From Paludibacteraceae bacterium (GTDB lineage Bacteria; Bacteroidota; Bacteroidia; Bacteroidales; Paludibacteraceae), in contig JAFTHS010000042.1 in NCBI GenBank assembly GCA_017457295.1, forward strand, positions 1-35,139: DNA of 35,139 bases, given 5' to 3'. Under the pieces are notes generated by a model that was not told the DNA's origin, searched no databases, and was given only the letters and a program-made list of their open reading frames with translations. How positions within the stretch are numbered: position 1 is the stretch's first letter; every line of letters begins with the position of its first letter. Of this stretch, positions 25,339 through 33,799 are shown piece by piece. The position numbers were made by a program, and so were the translations under genes.

Positions 25339-26436
25339 ATGAAACGAATCCTTTTATATTGCGCTGCAGCATTAGTCCTGATGGGCTGCTGCAAGACCCA
25401 AGAGCAACCAAAGGGTATCACCGAGACCTTGCTCTTGAACGATTTCCGCCCGGTTAGCGTGAACAATATTCCGCAAACGTTTGTTGAAAAGGCTAAATAT
25501 CCTGTCATCGACATGCACTCGCACGATTATATTGCTGCTCCAGAGGATGTGGATGCTTGGGTAGAGGCAATGGATGCATGTGGTATCCAAGAAACTCACA
25601 TCATGCACTGCTCTTGGATTGGCAAACCTTTCGAAGAGGTGATGGCTCCATATGCTAAGTATGGCGACCGCTTCCGTTTCTGGTGCTCGCTCGATTATAC
25701 CCAATTGCTCAAAGACGGTTCTGCTGATGAGTGTATCGCTTATTTGGAGAAATGCCACGAGATGGGCGCTGTAGGTATAGGTGAGATGGGCGACAAAGGG
25801 CAAGGCGACCTCTATGCACGTCCTACCGAGGGCTATGGTCTCCATATCGATGACCCACGCCTCAAACCCGTTTGGGCAAAGTGCGCTGAACTCAAGATGC
25901 CTATCAATATCCACGTAGGCGAACCATACTGGATGTATCTTCCACAAGATGCTACCAACGATGGTCTGCCTAATGGTGCCGTTTGGCATGTAGATACTAC
26001 TGCAGCGGATTGCCTTGGTTATGAGGGGCTTATGACTACCTTTGAGAATGCACTTCGCGAGAATCCTGCTACTATCTTTATCGCTTGCCACTATCTCAAT
26101 ATGAACCAAGACCTCCCACGCTTGGGTGCCATGTTGGATAAGTACCCTAATATGTATATCGACATCTCTGCACGTGTAGCAGAGTCTGCCCATACACCAC
26201 GCGCAACGCGCGAGTTCCTCATCAAGTATCAAGACCGTGTGCTCTTTGGTACCGACAACGGTATGGCAGCAGATATGTACCGTAATATCTTCCGTATCTT
26301 GGAGACTGAGGACGAGCATATCTATATCCACGATTACAACTATCATTGGCCATTGTCAGCTTTTCACTTGCCTGACACTGTGCTTGAGAAAATCTACAAC
26401 AAGAATGCAAAGCGCATCTTGACTGAGTATAAATAA
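25339..26436 (+). CDS. Amidohydrolase-superfamily lipoprotein
   Basis: A 365-aa protein with a lipoprotein signal (MKRILLYCAAALVLMGC, lipidated Cys17) and a TIM-barrel metal-dependent hydrolase of the amidohydrolase_2 type. Metal and catalytic candidates are H60 and H62 (DMHSHDY), E147 or a nearby acidic residue in the GIGEMGD stretch, H192 (INIHVGEP), H251 (IACHYLN) and D306 (FGTDNG). The lipid anchor places it in the periplasm or on the outer membrane, away from the cytoplasmic sugar-phosphate enzymes, so it is not a GalNAc-6-phosphate deacetylase of the NagA/AgaA type. It may act on a non-carbohydrate or acidic part of the imported glycan, for example a lactone, ester or carboxyl group; the reaction is not predictable. 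The gaps to its neighbours are 19 and 23 bp. Confidence 0.8.
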   Translation: MKRILLYCAAALVLMGCCKTQEQPKGITETLLLNDFRPVSVNNIPQTFVEKAKYPVIDMHSHDYIAAPEDVDAWVEAMDACGIQETHIMHCSWIGKPFEEVMAPYAKYGDRFRFWCSLDYTQLLKDGSADECIAYLEKCHEMGAVGIGEMGDKGQGDLYARPTEGYGLHIDDPRLKPVWAKCAELKMPINIHVGEPYWMYLPQDATNDGLPNGAVWHVDTTAADCLGYEGLMTTFENALRENPATIFIACHYLNMNQDLPRLGAMLDKYPNMYIDISARVAESAHTPRATREFLIKYQDRVLFGTDNGMAADMYRNIFRILETEDEHIYIHDYNYHWPLSAFHLPDTVLEKIYNKNAKRILTEYK

Positions 26437-26459
26437 TTCTTAATTCAAAATTCATAATT

Positions 26460-28346
26460 ATGAAAACAAACTCCATTAATTGGTTGTTCATTATAATTTG
26501 TGTTGTGGCACTCTTCGTGGGTTGTTCTCCTAAAGCGGAGACCGATCTGCTTGAGTGCGATGCTGCTACAATGACCCAGTTCCCATATAATGAGAATGGC
26601 GTCATTGTAGCTAAGCATCAGAAAATCACCCATGTTGTGGATCACCCTGGAATGGTGAAGATCGAGACTTACTATGTTAACGAGGGCAAACCTATCACCG
26701 TTCGCGCATACGAGATGTGCCGTACCGAGGTAGAGGCTGCTGATTCAGTAGTATGGTCCCTCCAACCATCTTCCACTAATGGTCGTCTCGACTGGGTATT
26801 GCCAGTCACTGAGGGCTTCAAGAAAGAGAACTATTTAGGTATGAACAACTCCGACTACGGAGGCGGTATCCCAATGGTTGACTTGTGGCAACGCGATGGC
26901 GGTGTAGCTATCGGTCTCATCGAACCAGTGTTGCGTATGATCTCTATGCCTGTAGAGTGGAAACGTTACGAGAATAAAGTCAGCATGTCTTTGCGTTATG
27001 AGTTTGAATGGCCTGTAGAACTTAATACGGGTGATACGCTCCATACCTTCACCGCTTTCCGCTATGAGCATGAGGGTGACTATTTCAACGCGCTCCGCAC
27101 TTTCTCTGAGGTGATGCAATCCGAGGCAGGTATCGAGTTGCCTGCATCCGAGCCGGAGGCTTTCGAACCAGTATGGTGCGCATGGGGCTATGAGCGTACA
27201 TTCACTATCAACGAAGTGATTGGTACCTTAGATAAGGTAGCAGAACTTGGCTTCAAGTGGGTGGATGTGGATGATGGCTTCCAAATCGCTGAAGGCGACT
27301 GGGAGACCAACGACCGTTTCCCTGGTGGCGACCGCGATATGCGCCGTATGACCGATGAGATCCACCGCCGTGGTATGTTGGCTAAGCTCTGGTGGGCTCC
27401 TCTCGCTGCTGACCCTGGTACTAATCTGCTGAAGAAACACCCTGAAATGATGTTGCTCACCGATGAGTGGACACCTGAGTATATATCTTGGTGGGATAGC
27501 TACTACCTCTCTCCAGTCAACCCTCATACTACCGAGCATACTAATATGCTCCTCGACCGCTTCCTTAATAAGTGGAATTTCGACGGACTCAAGATCGATG
27601 GTCAACACCTCAATTGCTGCGAGCCAGACTACAACGAGCATTCTTGCCTTGAGTATGCAGCACAATCAGTAGAGTTGCTACCTTCCTATTTCCAAAACGT
27701 ATTTGAGAAAGCTCGCGCTATTCATCCTCACGCAGTGGTGCAAATATGCCCTTGCGGTTGCGCAATGAACTACTACCTCTTGCCATACTTCAACCAAGCT
27801 GTGGCATCCGACCCAACTTCTTCCAAACAAGTGCGTATGAAGCGCAAAGCGTATGCGGCTATGGCTCCACAGATGGCATACTATGGCGATCACGTTGAGC
27901 TCACCGATGGCGGCACTGACTTTGCTTCACAAATTGGTACGGGTGCAGTCATTGGCTCTAAGTTCACCTATCCAAAAGACAATCCTAACGTGAAGACCAG
28001 TTTCCTCCTTACTCCTGAGAAAGAGGCACTCATCCGTCACTGGATGCGTATCTTCAAGGAGAAGAACCTCGCCCGCGGCGAATACCTCAACCTCTACACA
28101 TGGGGCTTTGACTACCCAGAGGCACACGTCATCCGCCAAAACGACGCGCTCTACTATGCCTTCTATACCGATGCTGATGCGTTCAAGGGTCAAATCGAAT
28201 TGCGTGGTTTGGAGAAAGGCAAGACTTATACCGCTACTACCTATGCAGCACTCGAACCTGTTTCTTTCCAAGTGGATGGCAACAACCCTGTAATCGAAGC
28301 TGATTTTGTAGGCAACTATCTCTTAGAAGTTAAAGAAAACAACTAA
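26460..28346 (+). CDS. GH36-like glycosidase lipoprotein (alpha-galactosidase or alpha-N-acetylgalactosaminidase type)
   Basis: A 628-aa protein with a lipoprotein signal (lipobox LFVGC, Cys22). An N-terminal beta-sandwich (~30-235) precedes a TIM barrel (~240-550) and a C-terminal beta domain. The barrel carries melibiase-like features: WCAWGYERTFTI at the first strand, FKWVDVDDGFQ, LAKLWWAPLAADPG, then FDGLKIDGQ with D380 as the likely nucleophile, QICPCGC, and ASDPTSSKQ with D451 as the likely acid/base. This is the GH36/GH27 clan-D arrangement. Because the operon also encodes a galactosamine/tagatose pathway, alpha-linked GalNAc or galactose is the probable substrate. The lipid anchor places it in the periplasm or on the outer membrane, next to the SusCD importer encoded just downstream. 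Fold assignment is good; substrate is inference. Confidence 0.8.
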   Translation: MKTNSINWLFIIICVVALFVGCSPKAETDLLECDAATMTQFPYNENGVIVAKHQKITHVVDHPGMVKIETYYVNEGKPITVRAYEMCRTEVEAADSVVWSLQPSSTNGRLDWVLPVTEGFKKENYLGMNNSDYGGGIPMVDLWQRDGGVAIGLIEPVLRMISMPVEWKRYENKVSMSLRYEFEWPVELNTGDTLHTFTAFRYEHEGDYFNALRTFSEVMQSEAGIELPASEPEAFEPVWCAWGYERTFTINEVIGTLDKVAELGFKWVDVDDGFQIAEGDWETNDRFPGGDRDMRRMTDEIHRRGMLAKLWWAPLAADPGTNLLKKHPEMMLLTDEWTPEYISWWDSYYLSPVNPHTTEHTNMLLDRFLNKWNFDGLKIDGQHLNCCEPDYNEHSCLEYAAQSVELLPSYFQNVFEKARAIHPHAVVQICPCGCAMNYYLLPYFNQAVASDPTSSKQVRMKRKAYAAMAPQMAYYGDHVELTDGGTDFASQIGTGAVIGSKFTYPKDNPNVKTSFLLTPEKEALIRHWMRIFKEKNLARGEYLNLYTWGFDYPEAHVIRQNDALYYAFYTDADAFKGQIELRGLEKGKTYTATTYAALEPVSFQVDGNNPVIEADFVGNYLLEVKENN

Positions 28347-28365
28347 TTTATAAACAATTAAAAAC

Positions 28366-31300
28366 ATGAGAACATTTTCTGTTATTTGCATGAGTCTTCT
28401 TTTGGCAATTGCTCCTGCGTTTGCGCAGACGGTTGTAAAAGGAACGGTTACCTCTGCTGACGACGGCATGCCTATGATTGGTGTGAGTGTTGTAGAGCAA
28501 GGTACAACAAATGGTACGGTTACTGATATCGACGGTAACTACGAACTCGAAACAACTAAAGATGCGACAATCCAATTCTCGTACATCGGCTTCAAGACCC
28601 AAACTGCTAAGGCCGCTTCTGTCCTTAACATTATTATGGAGTCTGATGCCATCATGATGGAGGAGGTTGTTTCTTTGGGTTACTCTTCTCTCAAGAAGGC
28701 AGAGTTGTCTTCTGCTGTCGTTACAGTTTCCAGCGAAGCATTGACCGACGTTACTTCTTCGGATATTGGTAACATGCTCCAAGGTAAAGTAGCTGGTGTA
28801 CAAATCACCAACGCAGGTGGTCAACCTGGCGATGCTGCTGAAATTCGCATTCGTGGTACGGGTTCTATCACTGCTTCCAGCGCTCCTGTTTATGTGGTGG
28901 ATGGTGTCATGGGTGGCTCGTTCAACCCTCAAGACGTAGAGACCATCTCTGTGCTTAAGGACGCAGGTGCTACGGGTATTTATGGTGCTGCCGCTGCTGG
29001 TGGTGTCATCGTTGTGACTACCAAGTCGGGTAAGAAAAACGAGAAAATCACTGTGGACGTCAAAGCTACTGCTGGTGCAAAGCAAGCACTCTACAAAAAC
29101 TATCGTATGATGGATTCTGAAGAACTCTATAACTTCCACAAGAAACTCTATTCTAAGAGTCTTTTCGGCGCATTGTATCCTAAGACATTGCTTGAGCAAG
29201 ACTACAACTGGCGAGACGAGTTCTTCCGCACAGGTGTTATTCAAGACTACTACGTTTCTGTAAAGGGTGGTTCAGAGAAAGTAGGTTACTATGCTGGTCT
29301 CAACTACTACGATGAGCAAGGTACACTCATCACCACGGGTATGCAGAAGTTCAGCGCAAACCTCAATCTTAACGCACAAATCACCAAGTGGTTGGATATG
29401 AAGGCCAAGGTTACTTTCACCAAGTCAACGGTAGATTACCCTTCTTCTTGGACTATGCTTGACGATGCGTTCAACAAAATGCCTTGGGACAACCCATACG
29501 AGCTCGATGCTGAGGGCAAATCTACTGGCAAATATTTATATGTAGATAAGAACAAACGTTCTGATAACGGAGAAGATTGGTGGTCTCAAAATACTTGGAA
29601 CTCACTCCACTCTACCTATTATAACTATAGCACATCTAATAACTTCGACTTCAGTGGAATGCTCCAACTCAATGTTCATTTCACCGATTGGTTGAACTTC
29701 TCTACCACCAATACTTTTGGTTCTGGCTACTGGAAATCAACATCTTATGTTGACCCACGTGCTTATGACTCCAGCTATGCAAACGGCTACTTGGAGAACT
29801 CGATTGGTATCAGCAAAAGCTTCGGTACTACTAACATTCTCAAGGCTTCTTACCAATGGGGCGATCACAGCGTAAATGGTATGCTCGGTTGGGAGTGGGG
29901 TACTTGGAAATCTGAGTACACTACCGCTTCTGGTACTGGTATGCCTAACGGCGTAGACGCACTCAATGCTACTTCTCCTTTCGGTGTTAGTGGTTATGAG
30001 ATTCCTGGTGCAAGTTGGGCTGGTTTTATCCAAGCGCAATACGATTATGCAAAACGCTACTTCGTTACTGCTACTTTCCGTGCTGAGGCAAGTTCTATCT
30101 TTGCTCCTGAGAACCGCGTAGGTTACTTCCCATCAGTGGCTGCTTCTTGGTTGATTAGCAACGAAGACTTCATGAAAGACCAAGACGTCGTTTCATTCTT
30201 GAAACTCCGTGCAAGTTATGGTATCACAGGTAACAACAATATCCCTGCTTACAAGTACTTGGCTACTTACGCACTTAGCGCATTGTATCAAAACCAAGTG
30301 GCTGCTACTCCAAGTCGTTTGGCTAACCCTCTCCTCCACTGGGAGACTGCTAATATGGCTGCTGTAGGTATTGACCTCACCTTTATCGACCGCGTTGATA
30401 TGTCTATCGACCTCTACAATACCGACAACACAGGTCTGCTCCTCAACGTACCTGTAGCTCCATCTACTGGTTTCTACGAGGTTACAAAGAACGCAGGCTC
30501 TGTTCGCAACCAAGGTATTGAATATCGCATTGATGCTAATATCATCAACCTTGGCAAATGGTCTTGGGATCTCGGCTTCAACATCGGTTTCAACAAGAAC
30601 CGCGTGACCGATCTTCCTAACCACGAGCCATTCCTCCAAACTGCAAGCTCTGTGAGCCAACAAGTTAAAGAGGGTCAAGATATCTATTCTTGGTACATGA
30701 AAGAGTGGGCTGGTGTAGATCCTGAGAATGGTGACCCATTGTGGTACGTAGTAGATGCTAAGGGCGAATATGTGCTTGACGCAGATGGTCAAAAGACTAC
30801 TACCAACGACTACAACGCTACTCAAGCTATAGTAGTTGGCAAAGCTACTCCTCTCTTCTCGGGTGGTTTGAACACACAAGTTTCTTGGAACGGTATCTAC
30901 CTTCACATCAATACCAACTTCATGTATGGCAACAAGATCTACAACTACACTCGTCAATCTACCGATGCTGACGGTGCATACGTAGGCTACAACCAACTCT
31001 CTATCGACAATTCTATCCAAGGTTGGAGCCGTTGGGAGGAGAAGGGCGACATCGCTACTCACCCAAAACCAATGCTTAATGGTAACAAGAACTCCAATGC
31101 TATCAGCTCACGTTACCTCGAAGATGGATCATACTTCCGTATCAAGAACCTCACCGTTGGTTATGAATTCCCTAAGTCTCTCATCAAGAAGGCTTACATG
31201 ACCCGCTGCCGTATTTATCTCTCTGCTGACAACCTCTGGACGGCTACTAAGTTCTCAGGTATGGACCCAGAGATCACCCTGTCAACTTCTACATATAACC

Positions 31301-31371
31301 TCGCTGGTATGTACTCAAGCAACTATCCTGTTGGTCGCACCTACCAAGCTGGTGTAGAAATTAGCTTCTAA
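28366..31371 (+). CDS. susC: SusC/RagA-family TonB-dependent glycan transporter
   Basis: A 1001-aa outer-membrane TonB-dependent transporter that imports oligosaccharides together with its SusD partner. Order of parts: signal peptide (MRTFSVICMSLLLAIAPAFA); carboxypeptidase-regulatory-like domain at ~22-95 (VVKGTVTSADDGMPMIGVSV, then FSYIGFKTQ); plug domain at ~115-220 with the SusC-type wording LQGKVAGVQITNAGGQPGDA, IRIRGTGSI, PVYVVDGV, and LKDAGATGIYGAAAAGGVI; then a 22-stranded-barrel-sized region ending in an aromatic (GRTYQAGVEISF). All family parts are complete. It lies 19 bp after the GH36-like gene and 67 bp before susD. The susC symbol is used for the family; the glycan is unknown but probably contains alpha-Gal/GalNAc. 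Confidence 0.96.
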   Translation: MRTFSVICMSLLLAIAPAFAQTVVKGTVTSADDGMPMIGVSVVEQGTTNGTVTDIDGNYELETTKDATIQFSYIGFKTQTAKAASVLNIIMESDAIMMEEVVSLGYSSLKKAELSSAVVTVSSEALTDVTSSDIGNMLQGKVAGVQITNAGGQPGDAAEIRIRGTGSITASSAPVYVVDGVMGGSFNPQDVETISVLKDAGATGIYGAAAAGGVIVVTTKSGKKNEKITVDVKATAGAKQALYKNYRMMDSEELYNFHKKLYSKSLFGALYPKTLLEQDYNWRDEFFRTGVIQDYYVSVKGGSEKVGYYAGLNYYDEQGTLITTGMQKFSANLNLNAQITKWLDMKAKVTFTKSTVDYPSSWTMLDDAFNKMPWDNPYELDAEGKSTGKYLYVDKNKRSDNGEDWWSQNTWNSLHSTYYNYSTSNNFDFSGMLQLNVHFTDWLNFSTTNTFGSGYWKSTSYVDPRAYDSSYANGYLENSIGISKSFGTTNILKASYQWGDHSVNGMLGWEWGTWKSEYTTASGTGMPNGVDALNATSPFGVSGYEIPGASWAGFIQAQYDYAKRYFVTATFRAEASSIFAPENRVGYFPSVAASWLISNEDFMKDQDVVSFLKLRASYGITGNNNIPAYKYLATYALSALYQNQVAATPSRLANPLLHWETANMAAVGIDLTFIDRVDMSIDLYNTDNTGLLLNVPVAPSTGFYEVTKNAGSVRNQGIEYRIDANIINLGKWSWDLGFNIGFNKNRVTDLPNHEPFLQTASSVSQQVKEGQDIYSWYMKEWAGVDPENGDPLWYVVDAKGEYVLDADGQKTTTNDYNATQAIVVGKATPLFSGGLNTQVSWNGIYLHINTNFMYGNKIYNYTRQSTDADGAYVGYNQLSIDNSIQGWSRWEEKGDIATHPKPMLNGNKNSNAISSRYLEDGSYFRIKNLTVGYEFPKSLIKKAYMTRCRIYLSADNLWTATKFSGMDPEITLSTSTYNLAGMYSSNYPVGRTYQAGVEISF

Positions 31372-31400
31372 CATTTAAATTTTCTAAATTACCTTTAGAA

Positions 31401-31427
31401 CGTTTAAAACCTTTAAAACTTTTAAAA
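31401..31427. repeat. Three 9-bp direct repeats in the susC-susD gap
   Basis: Three contiguous AT-rich 9-bp units (CGTTTAAAA, CCTTTAAAA, CTTTTAAAA) lie in the 67-bp gap before susD. The gap is probably an unstructured leader that helps ribosome loading; no stem or terminator was seen. Confidence 0.6.
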
Positions 31428-31438
31428 CATTTTATAAT

Positions 31439-33112
31439 ATGAAAAAGATAGCTTTAATAATGGCTCTTGTGGCAGGGGTATTGTTCACTTCTTGTGATCT
31501 CAACTTCTTCCCATCTGATGAGCTCAACTCCGATGTGTTGCTCCAAGATGAAGCAGGAGCGGCATACATCATGGATGGTTGCTATGCATTCCTCAAAGAC
31601 GAGATCGATTTCTTGGGATATGCCAGTGGTAATACTTTCACACGCCACTATTTCCAAATGTCTGAGTTCCCTGCAGACAACACTTGTCTTTCTTCACATA
31701 CTACCGACCCTCTCTACGAGGCTACTGCGTATGCGATGACTGATAACCTCAAAAACGTAGGTACACTCTGGATGGTTGCTTACAAAGCAATCTATATGGC
31801 TAACACCGTTATCACATCTTTCGAGGAAGGCGCATCTGCTGATGGTGACCAACTTCTCGGCGAAGCATACTTCATGCGTGCACTCATGCACCTCAACCTC
31901 GTGACCCTTTATGCGAAACCTTATTCACATGGTCGCGACAATATCGGTATTCCTTTGCATATCTCTACCAGCAACGAGACTATCACTCGCGCTAAAGTAG
32001 GTGATGTGTACGACCAAATCTTGAAAGACTTCACCAAGGCTTCCGAGCTCATGGGGCCTTCTCGTGGCAACAAGGGTTATCCAAGCAAAGACGCTGCACT
32101 CGGTATGCTCTCTCGCGTTCACCTCTATATGGAGAACTGGGAAGCTGTAGTCAACACCGTTAACACCATGCTCGGTGGTGCCGCTCCTGCATCTAAGTTG
32201 GAGAGTGATTTCGTGGCTCTCTTCCCTAATGCTAAGACTGCCAACGAAACGCTCTTCTGCATCGCACACGAGGCTACTGACACACGTGGTCAATCTTCTA
32301 TCGGTTCTATGTATCTCAAAGATGGTATGGGATGGGGCGAGATTTATCCTTCTAACACCCTCCTCTATCTCTACGAGCGTTACCCTTCAGATGTACGTTA
32401 CAGTGGTATCATTCTCCCACAATATTTGGAGGCGGGTACTATGACCGCGTATTTGCCTATCGAAGCACAAGAAGGTGGCATCTCTACAGGTCGTTCCAAT
32501 ATGATTGCTAATGCTACTCCTGATGGCGACAATTACACCTGTACTGTGGACGGAACCAAATACACCATCGAGAAACGTACCATCAATGGCGAATATACCG
32601 AGTATTGGATGAACTACAAAGGCGAGGATTTGCAAGTACGCGTTCACCCTGTAATGCAAAACCGTAAGCAAATTCCTATCTACTACATCAACAAGTTCTC
32701 TTACCAAGATGGCGACCCAATGCTTTCTTCTCCTATCGTTTGCCGCTGGGGTGAGGTGATCCTCAACCGCGCTGAGGCTTATGCGCACATGGGTGGTAAA
32801 GATGCTGAGGCATTGGCTGATGTCAACGTACTCCGTGAACGTGCAGGTATCCCTGCTGAGGGTATGTTCGCGGCTGATAAGATGCACGGTTATGCATCTG
32901 CACTCGATGTAGTGCTTGACGAGCGCCGTCTTGAGTTGGCATTCGAAGGCCACCGCCTCTTCGACCTCATCCGCAACAAACGCACTATCGACCGTCGTTT
33001 CCCTGGTGCACAACCTTGGGAGGTAGTAGAACCTACTTACGAGAAACTCCAATACCCTATTCCTAACAACGAATGGACGGTTAGCGGTATTCAACAAAAC
33101 CCAACTTATTAA
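31439..33112 (+). CDS. susD: SusD/RagB-family outer-membrane glycan-binding lipoprotein
   Basis: A 557-aa cell-surface lipoprotein that closes over the SusC barrel and captures the glycan. Lipoprotein signal: MKKIALIMALVAGVLFTSC with lipidated Cys19. The N-terminal SusD domain has the tetratricopeptide-like helices (AYIMDGCYAFLKDE, then LLGEAYFMRALMHLNLVTLY, the usual RAxxYxxLVxLY-like signature). The C-terminal part contains the standard RWGEVILNRAEAYAHMGG, LADVNVLRERAG, and LDERRLELAFEGHRLFDLIR motifs. Length is typical and no part is missing. It is the last complete gene of the sugar locus; a small lipoprotein gene begins 50 bp downstream but is cut short. The substrate is undetermined. 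Confidence 0.96.
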   Translation: MKKIALIMALVAGVLFTSCDLNFFPSDELNSDVLLQDEAGAAYIMDGCYAFLKDEIDFLGYASGNTFTRHYFQMSEFPADNTCLSSHTTDPLYEATAYAMTDNLKNVGTLWMVAYKAIYMANTVITSFEEGASADGDQLLGEAYFMRALMHLNLVTLYAKPYSHGRDNIGIPLHISTSNETITRAKVGDVYDQILKDFTKASELMGPSRGNKGYPSKDAALGMLSRVHLYMENWEAVVNTVNTMLGGAAPASKLESDFVALFPNAKTANETLFCIAHEATDTRGQSSIGSMYLKDGMGWGEIYPSNTLLYLYERYPSDVRYSGIILPQYLEAGTMTAYLPIEAQEGGISTGRSNMIANATPDGDNYTCTVDGTKYTIEKRTINGEYTEYWMNYKGEDLQVRVHPVMQNRKQIPIYYINKFSYQDGDPMLSSPIVCRWGEVILNRAEAYAHMGGKDAEALADVNVLRERAGIPAEGMFAADKMHGYASALDVVLDERRLELAFEGHRLFDLIRNKRTIDRRFPGAQPWEVVEPTYEKLQYPIPNNEWTVSGIQQNPTY

Positions 33113-33162
33113 TAGACAATCAATCAACAACAATTTATAAACATTTTTAATAATCGATTATT

Positions 33163-33267
33163 ATGAAGAAATTTAAATTTGCACTTATGTGCGCTGCCGC
33201 TTTGGCATTTATCGCTTGTGAACCAAAGAACGGACCAGAAGGTGAAGGTGAAGGTGAAGGTGAAGGT
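33163..33267 (+). CDS. 5' fragment of a SusE/SusF-position surface lipoprotein, cut at a sequence junction
   Basis: Only about 35 codons look native: a lipoprotein signal (MKKFKFALMCAAALAFIAC) with lipidated Cys19, then EPKNGPEGEGEGEGEG coded by GAAGGT hexamers, and a stop-free run-on. The position directly after susD and the signal make a SusE/SusF-like or other surface glycan-binding lipoprotein likely, but no diagnostic domain remains. Downstream of ~33,267 the same frame stays open to 34080 but reads the antisense of a foreign acyltransferase gene, with no protein-like content. The truncation comes from the join, not from a stop codon. Confidence 0.6.
33238..33267. repeat. Five tandem GAAGGT hexamers at the composition junction
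   Basis: Five exact GAAGGT units run from 33238 to 33267. The last unit lies in an inverted repeat GTGAAGG (33260-33266) / CCTTCAC (33276-33282) with a 9-nt loop. Gene content, GC level and promoter type all change here, so the repeat is the probable point of joining. Confidence 0.85.
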
Positions 33268-33666
33268 AAACACGTCCTTCACAAGGAACTGGGGCGAATA
33301 GTGCAGCTTCCACGGGATGGCCACGAGGAAAAGCATCGCCAGCGTCACAAAGTAGAAGGAGGGAACCACGCGCATGATTCTTCTGCGGTAGAACCACGTT
33401 CTGTCGGGTATGGGATCGCCCTCGGACATGGAGCGGGCGTAGGGCAGGAACAGCAGGAACGCGCTGAGCAGTATGGTACCGTCCACCGGCATGTAGCCCG
33501 AACGCACCAGAAAATCCAGCGAGACCCCTCCGATATAGGGCGTCAGCCAGCTCTGCTGCCAGAAGTGATACCAGCTGACGATAAAGACGAGAATCACCCG
33601 CAGGCCGTCCAGCTCGGGAATGCGGCGGCTCGAGGGCAGATAGGGCTTGCGGGACAAGGGGATCAC
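33268..33666 (-). CDS. Acyltransferase 3 (OafA/YrhL-type) membrane protein, N-terminal part only
   Basis: About 130 native residues remain of an integral membrane acyltransferase of the kind that adds acetyl or other acyl groups to surface polysaccharides. The family signature is present: RIPELDGLRVILVFIVSWYHF (first helix and catalytic-type His), then GYMPVDGTILLSAFLLFLPY and WFYRRRIMRVVPSFYFVTLAM. After about VKDV the reading frame runs into the GAAGGT repeat and becomes FTFTFTF, so the back two thirds are absent. The furthest start is GTG at 33666, but the AAGGAG at 33668-33673 is only one base away; TTG at 33657, ten bases from it, may be the true start. It is divergent from the GH13 gene and clearly foreign to the Bacteroidales part. 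Confidence 0.8.
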
Positions 33667-33687
33667 GCTCCTTCACAGCATGCCTAC

Positions 33688-33716
33688 AGTATAGCAGAGG
33701 AAAATGCCAGCGTCAA
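33688..33716 (-). promoter_or_regulatory. Sigma-70/sigma-A-type promoter of the acyltransferase gene
   Basis: On the minus strand TTGACG (33716-33711) and TATACT (33693-33688) are separated by exactly 17 bp, with AAGGAG further downstream. This promoter form is normal in Bacillota and Proteobacteria and not in Bacteroidota, supporting a different source for this segment. Confidence 0.75.
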
Positions 33717-33799
33717 ACTGAATCCGCACCGGGCAGGAATCCGGCTTCCCCGCGTCAAACCTTACCGGGGTGCAATACCCGTGAAAGGAAGCGAAAGCA

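Noticed and set aside
25372-26346. Long minus-strand open frame of 324 aa
   Set aside because: It is the exact antisense of the amidohydrolase gene, with Cys/His/Ile-rich content and no family motif. Similar antisense frames at 23229-24080, 28348-29244, 30193-31062 and 32387-33133 were dropped for the same reason.
33124-33268. Continuation of the acyltransferase frame left of the repeat (FTFTFTF and beyond)
   Set aside because: This part is the antisense of the SusE-position lipoprotein and the susD 3' gap, so it is not part of the enzyme.
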